Assembly (NCBI RefSeq): GCF_001938945.1
Contig: NZ_MKIO01000025.1
Coordinates: 121,319-185,318, forward strand
DNA length: 64,000 nucleotides
Direction of reading: 5' to 3'
Source of the DNA: Xaviernesmea rhizosphaerae
Lineage (GTDB): Bacteria; Pseudomonadota; Alphaproteobacteria; Rhizobiales; Rhizobiaceae
The notes beneath the pieces are model-generated. The model was not told the origin of the DNA. It saw only the letters and a program-made list of their open reading frames with translations, and made no database searches. Numbering within the stretch: position 1 is the first letter of the stretch; every line of letters begins with the position of its first letter. The position numbers and the translations under genes are program-made. Shown piece after piece: positions 1-9,437 of this stretch.

Positions 1-663
1 GGCAAGGCCGGCGCCCATGTGGTGGCCTGCGCCCGCACCATTGGCGGGCTGGAAGAGCTTGACGACGCCATCCGCCAGGCCGGCGGCTCGGGCGCCACCC
101 TCGTGCCCTTCGACCTGACCGACATGGCCGCGATCGACCGGCTGGGTGCGGCGATCAACGAGCGCTGGGGCCAGCTCGACATTCTCGTCGCCAATGCCGG
201 CATCCTCGGTACGATCTCGCCGATCGGCCATGTCGAGGCCAAGGTGTTCGAGCAGGTGATGGCGATCAACGTCACCGCCACCTGGCGGCTGATCCGCTCG
301 GTCGAGCCGGTCCTGTTGAAATCCGACCAGGGCCGCGCGCTGATCCTCTCCTCGAGTGCCGCGCATAAGTGCCGCCCCTTCTGGGGGCCCTATTCCGCCT
401 CGAAGGCGGCAGTGGAAGCGCTCGCCCGCACCTGGGCCGGCGAGACCCAGCGCCTGCCCCTGCGCATCCTCTCCGTCGATCCCGGCGGCACGCGCACCGC
501 CATGCGGGCCCAGGCCATGCCCGGCGAGGATCCCTCGACCGTGCCCCACCCTTCCGAGATCGCCGAGGCGCTGCTGCCGCTGTGCGGAGCCGGACAGACG
601 GAGACGGGCAAGCTCTTCCAAGTGCGCGAGCGCAAGATCGTGGATTACCGGATGCCGGAGTGA
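1..663 (+). CDS. SDR family oxidoreductase (5' end outside the window)
   Basis: A short-chain dehydrogenase/reductase, presumably an NAD(P)(H)-dependent oxidoreductase; the substrate cannot be told. The frame is open from the first base, and the residues before the first GTG (GKAGAHVV) look like the end of the Rossmann glycine motif, so roughly 20-30 N-terminal residues lie upstream of the window. Visible family marks are NAG at residues 65-67 of the visible part, a Ser-rich strand near 118, and the catalytic YSASK with Tyr131 and Lys135. The C-terminal part is of normal SDR length. It converges on the vapC gene. Family assignment is firm, specific function is unknown. Confidence 0.9.
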   Translation, partial: GKAGAHVVACARTIGGLEELDDAIRQAGGSGATLVPFDLTDMAAIDRLGAAINERWGQLDILVANAGILGTISPIGHVEAKVFEQVMAINVTATWRLIRSVEPVLLKSDQGRALILSSSAAHKCRPFWGPYSASKAAVEALARTWAGETQRLPLRILSVDPGGTRTAMRAQAMPGEDPSTVPHPSEIAEALLPLCGAGQTETGKLFQVRERKIVDYRMPE

Positions 664-705
664 GGGGTCGATGCAGGGCCGTTTGGAGCTCTCTCGCCCG
701 ACCGC

Positions 706-1131
706 TCAGGCGTCCTCTTGTACGTCCCAAGGCGAGATCAGCGTCAGTCTTGTTGTGCGGAAATCCTTGAGATTGCGCGTTGCCAGCTGGCCGTTATTCA
801 CCCGGGCAATAGCCGCAATCATCCCGTCGGGCACCGACATGCCCTGCCCGCTCCGGGCAGCCTCGGCCATGATCTCGCCATAAGCCAGGGCAGCCTCTTC
901 GGTCAGATCGAAAATGCGGTTCCGGAAGCGGCGGCACCACTCCTGCAGCCCCTGCTGCAATCGCGTCGCGCGCTGGTCTGGCCGGATCTTCTCGATCCCA
1001 AAGGCAATCTCGGCAATGACAACGCTCGAAAGTGCAAGTTCAGCGTCATGTCGAACGAGCCAAGCAATGACCGCCTCCTCCGGCTGCTTCCGCAGGCTTT
1101 CCGAGACGACATTGGTGTCCAGAAAGATCAA
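706..1131 (-). CDS. vapC: VapC-type PIN-domain toxin
   Basis: 141-aa PIN-domain protein, expected to be the RNase toxin of a type II toxin-antitoxin pair. Acidic residues typical of the PIN active site are visible: Asp5 in MIFLDTN, Glu41 in VVIAEIAFG, Asp102 in SVPDGMIAAIA, and the C-terminal ATRNLKDF with Asp123. The start overlaps the stop of the upstream antitoxin gene by 4 nt, the usual antitoxin-first arrangement. Family knowledge says VapC toxins cut tRNA or rRNA; the target here is unknown. Confidence 0.88.
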   Translation of the reverse strand: MIFLDTNVVSESLRKQPEEAVIAWLVRHDAELALSSVVIAEIAFGIEKIRPDQRATRLQQGLQEWCRRFRNRIFDLTEEAALAYGEIMAEAARSGQGMSVPDGMIAAIARVNNGQLATRNLKDFRTTRLTLISPWDVQEDA

Positions 1132-1376
1132 AGATCGACACCTGCGTGCGGAGCACGGCCGTCCTGAATGACGGCGTCAAGATCCAGATCCGTACCGCAT
1201 CGCTCGGCAATCCTCTGGTAGAAGGCGGCCGCCGGCTCGTGCGTGTCTCTACGGCTCTCATAGGCTTCGAGCGCCCGCTCGACGACCTCCATGACGGAGA
1301 GGTTTTCGCGGCGCGCCAGCCTGTTGGCGAGATCCTGCGCCTTCCGGCTGGGAATGGAAAACTGCGGCTCTGCCAT
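1128..1376 (-). CDS. vapB: VapB-type antitoxin
   Basis: 82-aa protein directly upstream of and overlapping the PIN toxin by 4 nt. The N-terminal half (FSIPSRKAQDLANRLAR, then LSVMEVVERALEAYESRR) resembles the ribbon-helix-helix type of VapB, which binds its own promoter, and the C-terminal tail would neutralise the toxin. Assignment rests on size, order and this pattern; the exact antitoxin fold is inferred. The pair probably represses its own transcription from the short gap between it and pssA. Confidence 0.75.
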   Translation of the reverse strand: MAEPQFSIPSRKAQDLANRLARRENLSVMEVVERALEAYESRRDTHEPAAAFYQRIAERCGTDLDLDAVIQDGRAPHAGVDL

Positions 1377-1420
1377 CTGTGCCTCCAGTTCTCAAAAGAT
1401 AGGTCGCGCGGGCGAAATCA

Positions 1421-2299
1421 TCAAGAGATCTTGCCGGTCTCCTCTTCCGACACCCTCGTCTCCTCGCGGACCGGCTCCTCCTCAACCGTCTTCACCGGAT
1501 GCGGCCAGTCGCCATATTTGCGCTGCCAGGCCCGCATGCCGAAGGGCAGCGTCAGGAGATAGCCGACGGCGGTGAAGGCCATGGTCTCCCAGGTGAAGCT
1601 CATCAGCGTGGCGACATAGAGCACCACTGCGAGGATGACGGGGAGCACCAGGTCGCGACGCACCCGGTTTTCCGACTTGCCGGACCAGACGGGAACGCGG
1701 CTGACCAGGAGAAAGCCGATGAACACGGTGTAGATCGCCGCGAAAACCGCGAAGGTCCGGCTCGGCTCCAGCCCGAGAAGGCCGAGATAGACCGGCAGCA
1801 GCACCAGCATGGCGCCGGCCGGGGCCGGCACGCCGACGAAATATTCCGATTGCCAGGGCGCCTTGATGTCGCGGTCGGCCATGACGTTAAAGCGGGCGAG
1901 CCTGAGGCCGGCGGCGATCACATAGACCAGCGCAGCGATCCAGCCGAGTGAGGGCGCCTTGTCCAGCACGAAGGCGAAGAGCACGAAGGCTGGCGCGACG
2001 CCGAAATTGACGATATCGGCGAGCGAATCCATCTGCACGCCGAATTTCGACGTGGCTTTCAGCAGGCGCGCCACCCGGCCGTCGATGCCATCGAGAAAGG
2101 CGGCGAGCAGCACCATGCCGACCGCCAGCTCGAACCGGTCGTCAAAGGCCATGCGCACGCCCGTCAGGCCGGCGCAGATCGCCAGAACGGTGATCAGATT
2201 GGGCACCAGCATGCGCAGCGGGATCTCGCGCAGACGCGGCCCCCGCGCCTCGTCGTTCGGGCCATTGGGCTCAAAGGAAGGGAACGGGGTGGTTTCCAT
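1421..2299 (-). CDS. pssA: CDP-diacylglycerol--serine O-phosphatidyltransferase
   Basis: 292-aa inner-membrane enzyme making phosphatidylserine from CDP-diacylglycerol and serine, the step before phosphatidylethanolamine. The CDP-alcohol phosphotransferase motif is complete: Asp73-Gly74, Ala77-Arg78, Gly87, Asp91 and Asp95. Several hydrophobic segments follow (for example near residues 33-50 and 60-70). psd lies upstream on the same strand, so the two consecutive steps are probably co-transcribed, although a 191-bp gap separates them. The start gives a hydrophilic leader (METTPFPSFEPNGPND) before the first membrane segment. Confidence 0.93.
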   Translation of the reverse strand: METTPFPSFEPNGPNDEARGPRLREIPLRMLVPNLITVLAICAGLTGVRMAFDDRFELAVGMVLLAAFLDGIDGRVARLLKATSKFGVQMDSLADIVNFGVAPAFVLFAFVLDKAPSLGWIAALVYVIAAGLRLARFNVMADRDIKAPWQSEYFVGVPAPAGAMLVLLPVYLGLLGLEPSRTFAVFAAIYTVFIGFLLVSRVPVWSGKSENRVRRDLVLPVILAVVLYVATLMSFTWETMAFTAVGYLLTLPFGMRAWQRKYGDWPHPVKTVEEEPVREETRVSEEETGKIS

Positions 2300-2490
2300 C
2301 GGCAGGGCGCCCTTTCAATCTCATGGGTACGGGGTGCTTATGGGTTCGGGATTGCGGCGGAACGCGGCGATCGAATGTGGATCGCCGGCCAGACACGCCG
2401 TTCTGCGCTGACACAGGCGGGGCGCAAGCGAAATTCACTGCGCCCCTTTTTGGGAATGCTTCTGCCGTCTTTTCGTTTCAGCCCGGCGGA

Positions 2491-3189
2491 TCAGCCGCGG
2501 CGGCTGATCACCGGCCCTTTGTCCGTGGCGAATTCCGCCAGAACGGTTTCGCCGGCGATCGCGGTCTGGCCGAGGCTGACGCGCGCGCGCGCGCCGGCGG
2601 GCAGGAACACGTCGAGGCGGGAGCCGAAGCGGATCAGGCCGAAGCGCTCGCCCGGCTGCAGCCTCTCACCGGTCTGCGACCAGCAGATGATGCGCCGCGC
2701 GACCAGCCCTGCGATCTGCACCACGCCGATTTCGCCATGCGCGGTGTCGATGACCAGCCCGTTGCGCTCATTGTCATGGCTGGCCTTGTCGAGCTCGGCA
2801 TTGACGAACTGGCCCTTACGATAGGCGATGCGGGCGATGCGGCCCGCCATGGGCGCGCGGTTCACATGGCAGTTGAACACATTCATGAAGACGGAGATAC
2901 GCAGCATCGGCTCGGCGCCCAGCCCCAGCTCGGCCGGCGGCACGATTTCGGCGATCGAGGAGACGCGGCCATCGGCCGGGCTGATCACCAGATCGTCATC
3001 GAGCGGGGTGACGCGCACCGGATCGCGAAAGAAATAGATGCACCAGAGGGTCAGCACGAAGCCGATCCACATCAGCGGTTTCCAGAAAAGCCCGAGCAGC
3101 AGCGAGACCACGAAGAAGATCGCGATGAAGGGATAGCCCGCCTTGTGGATCGGCACCAGCGTGTTGCGAATGGATGTGGTCAGGCTCAT
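2491..3189 (-). CDS. psd: Phosphatidylserine decarboxylase proenzyme
   Basis: 232-aa pyruvoyl-dependent decarboxylase turning phosphatidylserine into phosphatidylethanolamine. It is of the short bacterial type: the self-cleavage site is RFGSR, with Gly189-Ser190, where Ser becomes the pyruvoyl group. Hydrophobic segments at about 17-33 and 39-52 anchor it to the membrane; PADGRV (71-76) and the conserved His108 region are present. It precedes pssA on the same strand. The ATG at 3189 is the family start. Confidence 0.94.
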   Translation of the reverse strand: MSLTTSIRNTLVPIHKAGYPFIAIFFVVSLLLGLFWKPLMWIGFVLTLWCIYFFRDPVRVTPLDDDLVISPADGRVSSIAEIVPPAELGLGAEPMLRISVFMNVFNCHVNRAPMAGRIARIAYRKGQFVNAELDKASHDNERNGLVIDTAHGEIGVVQIAGLVARRIICWSQTGERLQPGERFGLIRFGSRLDVFLPAGARARVSLGQTAIAGETVLAEFATDKGPVISRRG

Positions 3190-3306
3190 TCAGGCGTTTC
3201 TCCCGGCGTTTCTTTCGTCTGACTTAGAGCGAAAGGCCGCCGGGAGCAACAGAGCACGGGCGGAAGCAGTGCGCGGGCCGTTTTCTCGCCGCCCTCAAAG
3301 CGCGGT

Positions 3307-5193
3307 TCACCGCGCCGAAGGGCCGCGCACGACCACGCCGAGATCGTCGTTTTCCACCACCTGCTTCAGATGTTCCTCCGCCTGGGTGGCCTCGCGCTGG
3401 CGGTTCCACATGGAGGCGTAGAGGCCGCCCGCGGCGATCAGCGCGGCGTGGTTGCCCCGCTCGGCAATCACGCCGTCGCGCAGCACGATGATCTCGTCGG
3501 CATGGATCACCGTCGACAGGCGGTGGGCGATGACCAGCGTGGTGCGGTCCTTCGAGACGATATCGAGCGCCGCCTGGATTTCCTGTTCGGTGCGGGTATC
3601 GAGTGCAGAGGTCGCCTCGTCGAGGATCAGGATCGGCGGGCTTTTCAGGATGGTGCGGGCGATTGCCACGCGCTGCTTCTCCCCGCCCGAGAGCTTCAGG
3701 CCGCGCTCGCCGACCATGGCCGAGAAGCCTTTGGGCAGCGCGCGGATGAAGCCGCCGATCTGGGCGATGTCGGCCGCCTGCTCCACCTCGGCCTCGCTCG
3801 CACCGATCCGGCCATAGCGGATGTTGTAGGCGATGGTGTCGTTGAACAGCACCGTGTCCTGCGGCACCATGCCGATCACCGCGCGCAGGCTCTTCTGCGT
3901 TACCTGGCGCACATCCTGCCCGTCGATGGTGATGGAGCCGGATTGCGCATCATAGAAGCGGTAGAGCAGGCGCGAAAGCGTCGACTTGCCCGCGCCCGAG
4001 GGGCCGACGACCGCCACCGTCTTGCCGGCCGGCACCTCGAAGGAGACCCCTTTCAGGATCGGCCGGTCGGCATCATAGGCGAAATGGACATTGTCGAAGC
4101 GGATGGCGCCGCGCTCGATGGCGAGCGACGGCGCGCCGGGACAGTCCACCACCTCCGGCTGGACTTCCAGGAGATCGAACATCTGCTCGATATCGGTCAG
4201 GCCCTGGCGGATTTCGCGGTAGACGAAACCGATGAAGTTCAGCGGGATGGAAAGCTGCATCAGCATGGCGTTGATGAAGACGAAATCGCCGAGCGTCTGC
4301 TCGCCCCGCTGCACGGCCATCGCCGACATCACCATCATCACCGCTGTGCCCGCGCCGAAGATCAGCGCCTGGCCGAAGTTCAGCCAGCCGAGCGAGGTCC
4401 AGACCTCCGTCGCCGCCTTTTCGTAGCGCGCCATCGACTGGTCGAAGCGGCGGGCCTCCATCTCCTCATTGCCGAAATATTTGACGGTCTCGAAGTTCAA
4501 GAGCGAGTCGATCGCCTTGGTGTTGGCCTCGGTGTCGCTGTCGTTCATCTGGCGGCGGATGGAGATGCGCCAGTCGCTGGCCTTTACCGTGAACCAGATA
4601 TAGAGCCAGACCGTGACGGCGGTGACGAGCAGATATTGCAGGCCATAGCCCCACCAGAAGACGATGGCGGTCAGCAGGAACTCGATCAGCGTCGGGATGG
4701 AGTTGAGAATCGTGAAGCGCACGATCGTCTCGATGCCCTTGGTGCCGCGCTCGATAATGCGCGACAGGCCGCCGGTGCGCCGCTCCAGGTGGAAGCGCAG
4801 CGAGAGCTGGTGCATATGGATGAAGGTGCGCTCGGCCAGCCGGCGCACGGCATGCTGGCCGACGCTGGCAAACAGTGCATCGCGCAGCTGGTTCAGCCCC
4901 GCCTGCAGGAGGCGCGCCAGATTATAGGCGACCACCAGCGCCAGCGCGCCGGTGAGAATCGTCGGCGCGGTGCCGGAGAGATCGGCGCGGCCGTTCAGCG
5001 CATCGGTCGCCCATTTGAAGAAATAGGGCACCAGCAGCAGAACGATCTTGGCGACGAGCAGGATCACCGTCGCCCAGACCACCCGCATCTTCAAGTCGGG
5101 CCGGTCATGCGGCCACATATAGGGCCAGAGATTGCGCAGTGTGCCCAGCGGATTGCCGGAATCGGCGGAAACCAGTTTGTCTTGTCGTGCCAC
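3307..5193 (-). CDS. ABC transporter ATP-binding/permease protein, Atm1 type
   Basis: Half-transporter of 628 aa with an N-terminal membrane domain and a C-terminal ATPase; it should act as a homodimer in the inner membrane. Relatives (Atm1/AtmA) export glutathione-linked compounds and affect metal and iron-sulphur homeostasis. Marks include ETVKYFGNE in the coupling region (typical of Atm1), Walker A GPSGAGKST near 397-405, signature LSGGE near 501-505, Walker B ILILDEA near 521, and the H-loop His near 557. I chose the GTG at 5193, preceded by AAAAGGTG, because a longer frame runs back into a dispersed repeat (5208-5262) and is unlikely to be coding. Confidence 0.88.
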   Translation of the reverse strand: MARQDKLVSADSGNPLGTLRNLWPYMWPHDRPDLKMRVVWATVILLVAKIVLLLVPYFFKWATDALNGRADLSGTAPTILTGALALVVAYNLARLLQAGLNQLRDALFASVGQHAVRRLAERTFIHMHQLSLRFHLERRTGGLSRIIERGTKGIETIVRFTILNSIPTLIEFLLTAIVFWWGYGLQYLLVTAVTVWLYIWFTVKASDWRISIRRQMNDSDTEANTKAIDSLLNFETVKYFGNEEMEARRFDQSMARYEKAATEVWTSLGWLNFGQALIFGAGTAVMMVMSAMAVQRGEQTLGDFVFINAMLMQLSIPLNFIGFVYREIRQGLTDIEQMFDLLEVQPEVVDCPGAPSLAIERGAIRFDNVHFAYDADRPILKGVSFEVPAGKTVAVVGPSGAGKSTLSRLLYRFYDAQSGSITIDGQDVRQVTQKSLRAVIGMVPQDTVLFNDTIAYNIRYGRIGASEAEVEQAADIAQIGGFIRALPKGFSAMVGERGLKLSGGEKQRVAIARTILKSPPILILDEATSALDTRTEQEIQAALDIVSKDRTTLVIAHRLSTVIHADEIIVLRDGVIAERGNHAALIAAGGLYASMWNRQREATQAEEHLKQVVENDDLGVVVRGPSAR

Positions 5194-5571
5194 GGCACAC
5201 CTTTTCCAGAGCATCCGACCGAAAAGCGGGAAGCGGTTTTCGGTCGGATGCAAAAACAAAAATGGAGAACGCTGCGCGGAAAATCCTGCGGCGTCGATGC
5301 TGTCTCTTTGCTGTCACGCGTCCCCATCCGCGCGCTGCCGACAAAGGCACGGATACCGTGACGCTTTCAATACGGAGCATCCTGCCTGCGATCGATAAGA
5401 CCTCGGGAAAGATGATGGAGGGGCGACGCCGCAGTTGGGCAGATGCAAGCCACAAGGTGCTGGCATGCCGCTGCGCACCCCGCAGAGGCGAAAGCGCCAG
5501 GTCGATGCTTAGACCGGGACAGCCCTGCGCCCAGGCATCAGCGCGGCGACGAGAGCAGCGCCGCGCTCCGC
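5194..5571. other. Intergenic region with one dispersed repeat
   Basis: 378 bp between the Atm1-type gene and the LysM gene, both on the minus strand. It holds the repeat copy at 5208-5262. I see no convincing gene in the rest; open frames there have no ribosome site and no recognisable product. A promoter for the ABC gene should lie near 5200-5300, but I cannot point to one. Confidence 0.5.
5208..5262. repeat. Dispersed rhizobial palindromic repeat, copy 1
   Basis: Begins AGAGCATCCGACCG, has the core GGAAGCGGTTTTCGG and ends GGATGCAAAAACAAAAA. The outer arms are complementary (GCATCCGACCGAAAA and TTTTCGGTCGGATGC). It sits immediately before the Atm1-type gene, so it is probably transcribed in its leader. 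Confidence 0.8.
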
Positions 5572-7398
5572 TCAGTTGCGCTGCATCTGCTGCATGTGGC
5601 GGCGGTGGATCGCTTCGGATTCGGGATCCGGCAGCGCCTTGTCCGGCACGCCGAAGACCTGGCCGGGCAGGATTCGGTCCGGATCGTTGATCTGGTCCTC
5701 ATTGGCCACATAGATGGTCGTATAGCGGACACCCGCACCATAGACACGCCGTGAAATCTGCCACAGCGTATCCCCCCGGCGGATGATCACGGAATTGCGG
5801 CTCTGCTGCAGCGGCGCCTGCTGCACCGTCGGCGGCTCGGCCGCAGCGGTTTCGGGCGGGGCCGTCTGGGGCGCAGGCGCAGCCTGTCCGCCCGCGGCGG
5901 CGCTGTCGACGCCAGCGGGCGGCACGGCGGCCATTGCCGGCTCGTCATGCAGCACCGGAGCCAGCGCCGCCTCGACCTGGGAGAGAACGGCTTTGACGGC
6001 GGCGGCTTCGCGGGCCACGGGTTTGAGGACCGCCAGCGCCTTGCCGGCGGCCTTGGCGGAGATCTGCATGCGTTCGCGCGTCGTGGCAGAGCTCGTCGGG
6101 TCGGCCTTCAGGCCCGACAGCGACCCAAGCGCGATTTCGGTCGCGGAGCGGGCGGCCGCCAGCGTATCGGCCTGCGGCGTCTGATCGCTGGCGAACAGGC
6201 CCTTCAGCAGCGCAAAGGCCTTGCGGACCTGGCCGCGCGCCATGTCCAGAAGCTGGGCGTCGGCCTCGCTGGCCGCGGCGTCGGCCGTCGGCTGGGCGAC
6301 GGCAGCAACCTGCGCGCCGGCAGGGCGCTCGAAGGGAACGGAGGCACGCATGGTCACCTTTACCCCATCGGGTCCGATAAGATCGGCGCGGATGATATGG
6401 GAGCCGACCGAGAGATCGATCTGGCCATCGATGACGAAGCGACCATTGGCGCCGGCCTTGGCCTCGCCGATAAAGGTGTTGTCGGCATAGGCGCGCACCA
6501 GCGCGCCGGCCGGCGCGGTGCCGGCAACGAAGATCCGGCTACCTTCGATCTCGACCGCGGTCACGGCGATGCGCATGGCCGGAGCCGGCAGGGCGGCGGC
6601 CGGCTGAGCGGCGGCTTCCGCGGCCGGCGGCGGCGCGGCAATGGCGGGCGCGGGCGGCACGTCCGCCGCCTCGCCCGGCGCGGTGATGATGCGGCTGGCC
6701 TCGCCGGGCTTCGACACCATGGCGAGCAGCTCGCCATCAGGGGTCTTGGGCACGGAGACCGTCGCCACCTCGTTCGAGCTCTTGTCCTTGCCATCCTTGC
6801 CGGTGGCGCGCAGCGTCAGCTGGTAGTCTCCCGGTGCAAGCGGCTGGTCGAGCACGGCGGCGAAATCGCCGCTGGGGCTGACCTTGGTGGTGGTGATCAC
6901 CGTGTCGCCATTGACCACCGCCAGATCGCTGCCGGGCGCAGCGCGGCCGGCAATCACGGTCGACCCGTCCCGCTCGACGCGCAGCACGTCGAAGCTTGGA
7001 ATATCGGCCTGGGCCGTGTCTCCGGTTGCGGCCTGGGCAGGCGCAGCCGCGTTGTCGGGCGCGGCGGGCTGATCGGTCGCAACGGGTTTGTCGGGAGCCG
7101 GAGCGCTATCGGGAGCCGGAGACGGGGCGGAGGCTGCGGCATCGGGCACGCGCGGCTGCTTGGCGTCGGCAGCCGTCGTGGTCTCGGCCGGGCTGGACGA
7201 CACTGAACTCGGCGACGCGGGCGCCGGGGCGGGCTGAGGCGTCGCGGGTTGCGGCGCGGTTTCGGCGGTTGTGGCGGAGGAAGCCGGCGCGCGCGATCCG
7301 GCGCTGTCCCTGCCGAGATTGGGCAGGACCAGGAACACCATCAACAGCGTGGCAACTGCCAGGACGACCAGCGCCACCAGTCCGGCCTTGTTCTTCAT
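5572..7398 (-). CDS. LysM domain protein with N-terminal membrane anchor
   Basis: 608-aa Ala/Pro-rich protein probably located in the periplasm and binding peptidoglycan. A membrane segment (about residues 5-25) is followed by a long low-complexity Pro/Ala region. The middle has two stretches that read like beta-sandwich repeats (around VERDGSTVIAGRAAPGSDLA and VEIEGSRIFVAGTAPAGALV). A LysM domain sits near the C terminus (RRGDTLWQISRRVYG to PGQVFGVP). I start at ATG 7398, with GGAG eight bases upstream, rather than at the GTG five codons earlier. Rhizobia carry similar proteins; the exact role is unknown. Confidence 0.85.
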   Translation of the reverse strand: MKNKAGLVALVVLAVATLLMVFLVLPNLGRDSAGSRAPASSATTAETAPQPATPQPAPAPASPSSVSSSPAETTTAADAKQPRVPDAAASAPSPAPDSAPAPDKPVATDQPAAPDNAAAPAQAATGDTAQADIPSFDVLRVERDGSTVIAGRAAPGSDLAVVNGDTVITTTKVSPSGDFAAVLDQPLAPGDYQLTLRATGKDGKDKSSNEVATVSVPKTPDGELLAMVSKPGEASRIITAPGEAADVPPAPAIAAPPPAAEAAAQPAAALPAPAMRIAVTAVEIEGSRIFVAGTAPAGALVRAYADNTFIGEAKAGANGRFVIDGQIDLSVGSHIIRADLIGPDGVKVTMRASVPFERPAGAQVAAVAQPTADAAASEADAQLLDMARGQVRKAFALLKGLFASDQTPQADTLAAARSATEIALGSLSGLKADPTSSATTRERMQISAKAAGKALAVLKPVAREAAAVKAVLSQVEAALAPVLHDEPAMAAVPPAGVDSAAAGGQAAPAPQTAPPETAAAEPPTVQQAPLQQSRNSVIIRRGDTLWQISRRVYGAGVRYTTIYVANEDQINDPDRILPGQVFGVPDKALPDPESEAIHRRHMQQMQRN

Positions 7399-7746
7399 CA
7401 CACTCAACTCCACCCCACGGGGCGCGGCGCCCGGCGCCTGCCCGAAAGATCCCTGCCGCCATCCGGCCAGCGCAGCCCGCCCGGCGGTTCCGGCCGGTCA
7501 AAAACCGGCCCGTTCCGCCCGCCGATCGCGCAAGCCCGGTCCTGTGCCGCGCGCCTATGGCCAGAGCCGCTGCAAGGCCCGGAATCGCAGGCAGACGGAT
7601 CGCAAGCGCGGCCCTGCCGGATTACGGCATGTCCATGAAAAATTGCTAGCGATTTCCGCCTTGTTCGACAAGCGTTCCGCCATCACGCTTCTGCCCTTCC
7701 TGTCATTTTCCTTGACGCTCACGAAGGCGCGCTGTCTGCTTGGGGC
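7399..7746. other. Divergent intergenic region
   Basis: 348 bp between the LysM gene (minus) and the LOG-family gene (plus). The left part is GC-rich and shows no gene. The last 100 bases are less GC-rich and contain a possible promoter for the plus-strand gene (see 7712-7740). Confidence 0.5.
7712..7740 (+). promoter_or_regulatory. Possible promoter of the LOG-family gene
   Basis: TTGACG at 7712-7717, preceded by C as in rhizobial CTTGAC -35 boxes, then 17 bases, then TCTGCT at 7735-7740 as a weak -10. The ATG is only six bases further, so such a transcript would be leaderless or nearly so. The -10 match is poor. Confidence 0.25.
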
Positions 7747-8367
7747 ATGAGTGACACGACCCTTCCGATTCGATCCGTCTGCGTCTATTGCGGCTCTCAG
7801 CCGGGACGCGATCCCATGTTCATGGCCTCTGCCCGCGAACTGGGCAAATCCATCGCCGAACATCACCTGCGCCTCGTCTATGGCGGCGGCACGCGCGGGC
7901 TCATGGGTGCGGTTGCCAGCGGCGTCCTGTCCCAGGGCGGGCGGGTGACGGGCATCATCCCGGAGTTCCTGATGGACATGGAGGCCACGCGCCATTCGCT
8001 CGGCCAGCTGAGCGAACTCGTCGTCACGCCCGACATGCATGAGCGCAAGCACAGGATGTTCGAGCGCGCCGATGCCTTCGTCGCTTTGCCCGGCGGCATC
8101 GGTACGCTGGAAGAGATTGTCGAGATCATGACCTGGGCCCAGCTCGGCCGCCATCGCAAGCCGATGGTCTTCGCCAATATCGACGGTTTCTGGGACCCGC
8201 TGACCGCGCTGATCCGTCATATGGCCGATGCCGGCTTCATCCATACCGCCCATCAGGTCCAGCCGCTGATCATCGACCGGATCGCCGACATCGTGCCGAC
8301 GCTGATCCAGCACTGGGCCGGCAAGGTGGACCGCGAAGGCGAGAGCGAGATCATCGACAAGCTCTGA
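7747..8367 (+). CDS. LOG family protein (TIGR00730)
   Basis: 206-aa Rossmann-like protein of the lysine-decarboxylase-like/LOG family. Characterised members are cytokinin riboside 5'-monophosphate phosphoribohydrolases or nucleotide monophosphate nucleosidases. The signature PGGIGTLEE is at 115-123, with the partner motif HERKHRMF near 98-105 and YGGGTRGLMG at 45-54. The start at 7747 has no clear Shine-Dalgarno sequence, which fits the possible leaderless promoter just upstream. It converges on rarD. Family is certain; the in vivo substrate is not. Confidence 0.92.
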   Translation: MSDTTLPIRSVCVYCGSQPGRDPMFMASARELGKSIAEHHLRLVYGGGTRGLMGAVASGVLSQGGRVTGIIPEFLMDMEATRHSLGQLSELVVTPDMHERKHRMFERADAFVALPGGIGTLEEIVEIMTWAQLGRHRKPMVFANIDGFWDPLTALIRHMADAGFIHTAHQVQPLIIDRIADIVPTLIQHWAGKVDREGESEIIDKL

Positions 8368-8400
8368 TCGGGCTCTGGCAGGCGGTCAAATGGCGAAGGT

Positions 8401-8419
8401 GCCGCCTGCGCAAGGCGGC
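8401..8419. terminator. Weak hairpin between LOG gene and rarD
   Basis: GCCGCCT (8401-8407) and AGGCGGC (8413-8419) pair perfectly around a 5-nt loop in the 128-bp convergent gap. Only GTCTTCCT follows on the plus strand, so it is at best a weak terminator. Confidence 0.3.
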
Positions 8420-8495
8420 GTCTTCCTGATCTCCCGGCCTTCCGATCTCAGGATCTTCCGATCTCCGGGCCTTGCCCTGGCCGGGGCCTGCGCGC

Positions 8496-9437
8496 TCACC
8501 CGGCGGTGCGTCGCGCCTGGCGCGCGCTGACATACATCGAGCCGGTATAGACCGCGAGCGCGCTCCAGATCAGCGCGAAGGCCGCGAGCTTGACCAGGCC
8601 GAAGGGCTCGCCGAAGGCGAAGACGGCGATGAAGAAGATCATGGTCGGGGCGATATATTGCATGATGCCGATGGTCGACAGCTTCAGGAGCTTGGCACCA
8701 TTGGCATAGAGCAGCAGCGGCACGGCGGTGACGGCGCCGCAGGCGAGCAGCAGGCCGACATCGGCAGGGCCCGTATCGCCGAAATGTCCCTGCCCCGTCG
8801 TCTCCAGCCAGAGAATATAGGCGACGGCCGGGCCGCTCAGCAGCATCACCTCCAGGAAGAACCCCTGATTGGGGCCAACCGGCAGCGTCTTACGGAAGAA
8901 GGCATAGAAGGCCCAGCTCAGCGCCAGGCAGATCGACACCCAGGGCAGGCCGCCAGCGTCGATGGTGAGGATCGCCACCGCCAGCACCGCCAGCGCGATG
9001 GCCACCATCTGCGCCCGGCTGAGCTTCTCCTTCAGCAGCACCGCGCCGAGCAGGATGGAGAGCAGCGGATTGATGTAATAGCCGAGTGCGGCCTCCAGCG
9101 CGCGGCCGGCGGCGATCGACCAGACATAGATGCCCCAGTTGACGGTGATCAGCGCGGCGGTGAGGCAGGCCATGGCCAGCATGCGCGGATTGGTCAGCGC
9201 ACGCTTCAGATCCGCCGTCCGGCCCAGCCAGACGATGTAGCCACCGACGATCGGCAGGGACCAGACGACGCGGTGCGCAATGATCTCCGGCGCGGGGATA
9301 TGGGCGACCGCTTTCATGAAGAAGGGCAGAAGCCCCCAGAGCAGATAGGCGATCAGGGCCAGCAGGACGCCGCGCGGACTGTCCCCGCTCTCGCTCGCCG
9401 CCGGTTTCAGGCTCTCGCCGCTCCCGAGCTCCGCCAT
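8496..9437 (-). CDS. rarD: EamA-family transporter RarD
   Basis: About 313-aa inner-membrane protein of the drug/metabolite transporter superfamily with ten hydrophobic segments. RarD-type marks are LIAYLLWGLLPFFMKAV early on, then IIAHRVVWSLP and LGYYINPLLSILLGAVLLKE. Members are annotated as chloramphenicol-sensitivity proteins; the natural substrate is unknown. I start at ATG 9437, seven bases after GGAGG; an ATG two codons upstream (9443) is too close to that site. Confidence 0.9.
   Translation of the reverse strand: MAELGSGESLKPAASESGDSPRGVLLALIAYLLWGLLPFFMKAVAHIPAPEIIAHRVVWSLPIVGGYIVWLGRTADLKRALTNPRMLAMACLTAALITVNWGIYVWSIAAGRALEAALGYYINPLLSILLGAVLLKEKLSRAQMVAIALAVLAVAILTIDAGGLPWVSICLALSWAFYAFFRKTLPVGPNQGFFLEVMLLSGPAVAYILWLETTGQGHFGDTGPADVGLLLACGAVTAVPLLLYANGAKLLKLSTIGIMQYIAPTMIFFIAVFAFGEPFGLVKLAAFALIWSALAVYTGSMYVSARQARRTAG

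Noticed and set aside
3370..5361. Plus-strand open frame of about 663 codons opposite the ABC transporter
   Set aside because: Antisense shadow with His/Asp/Arg-rich product; the minus strand carries all ABC motifs.
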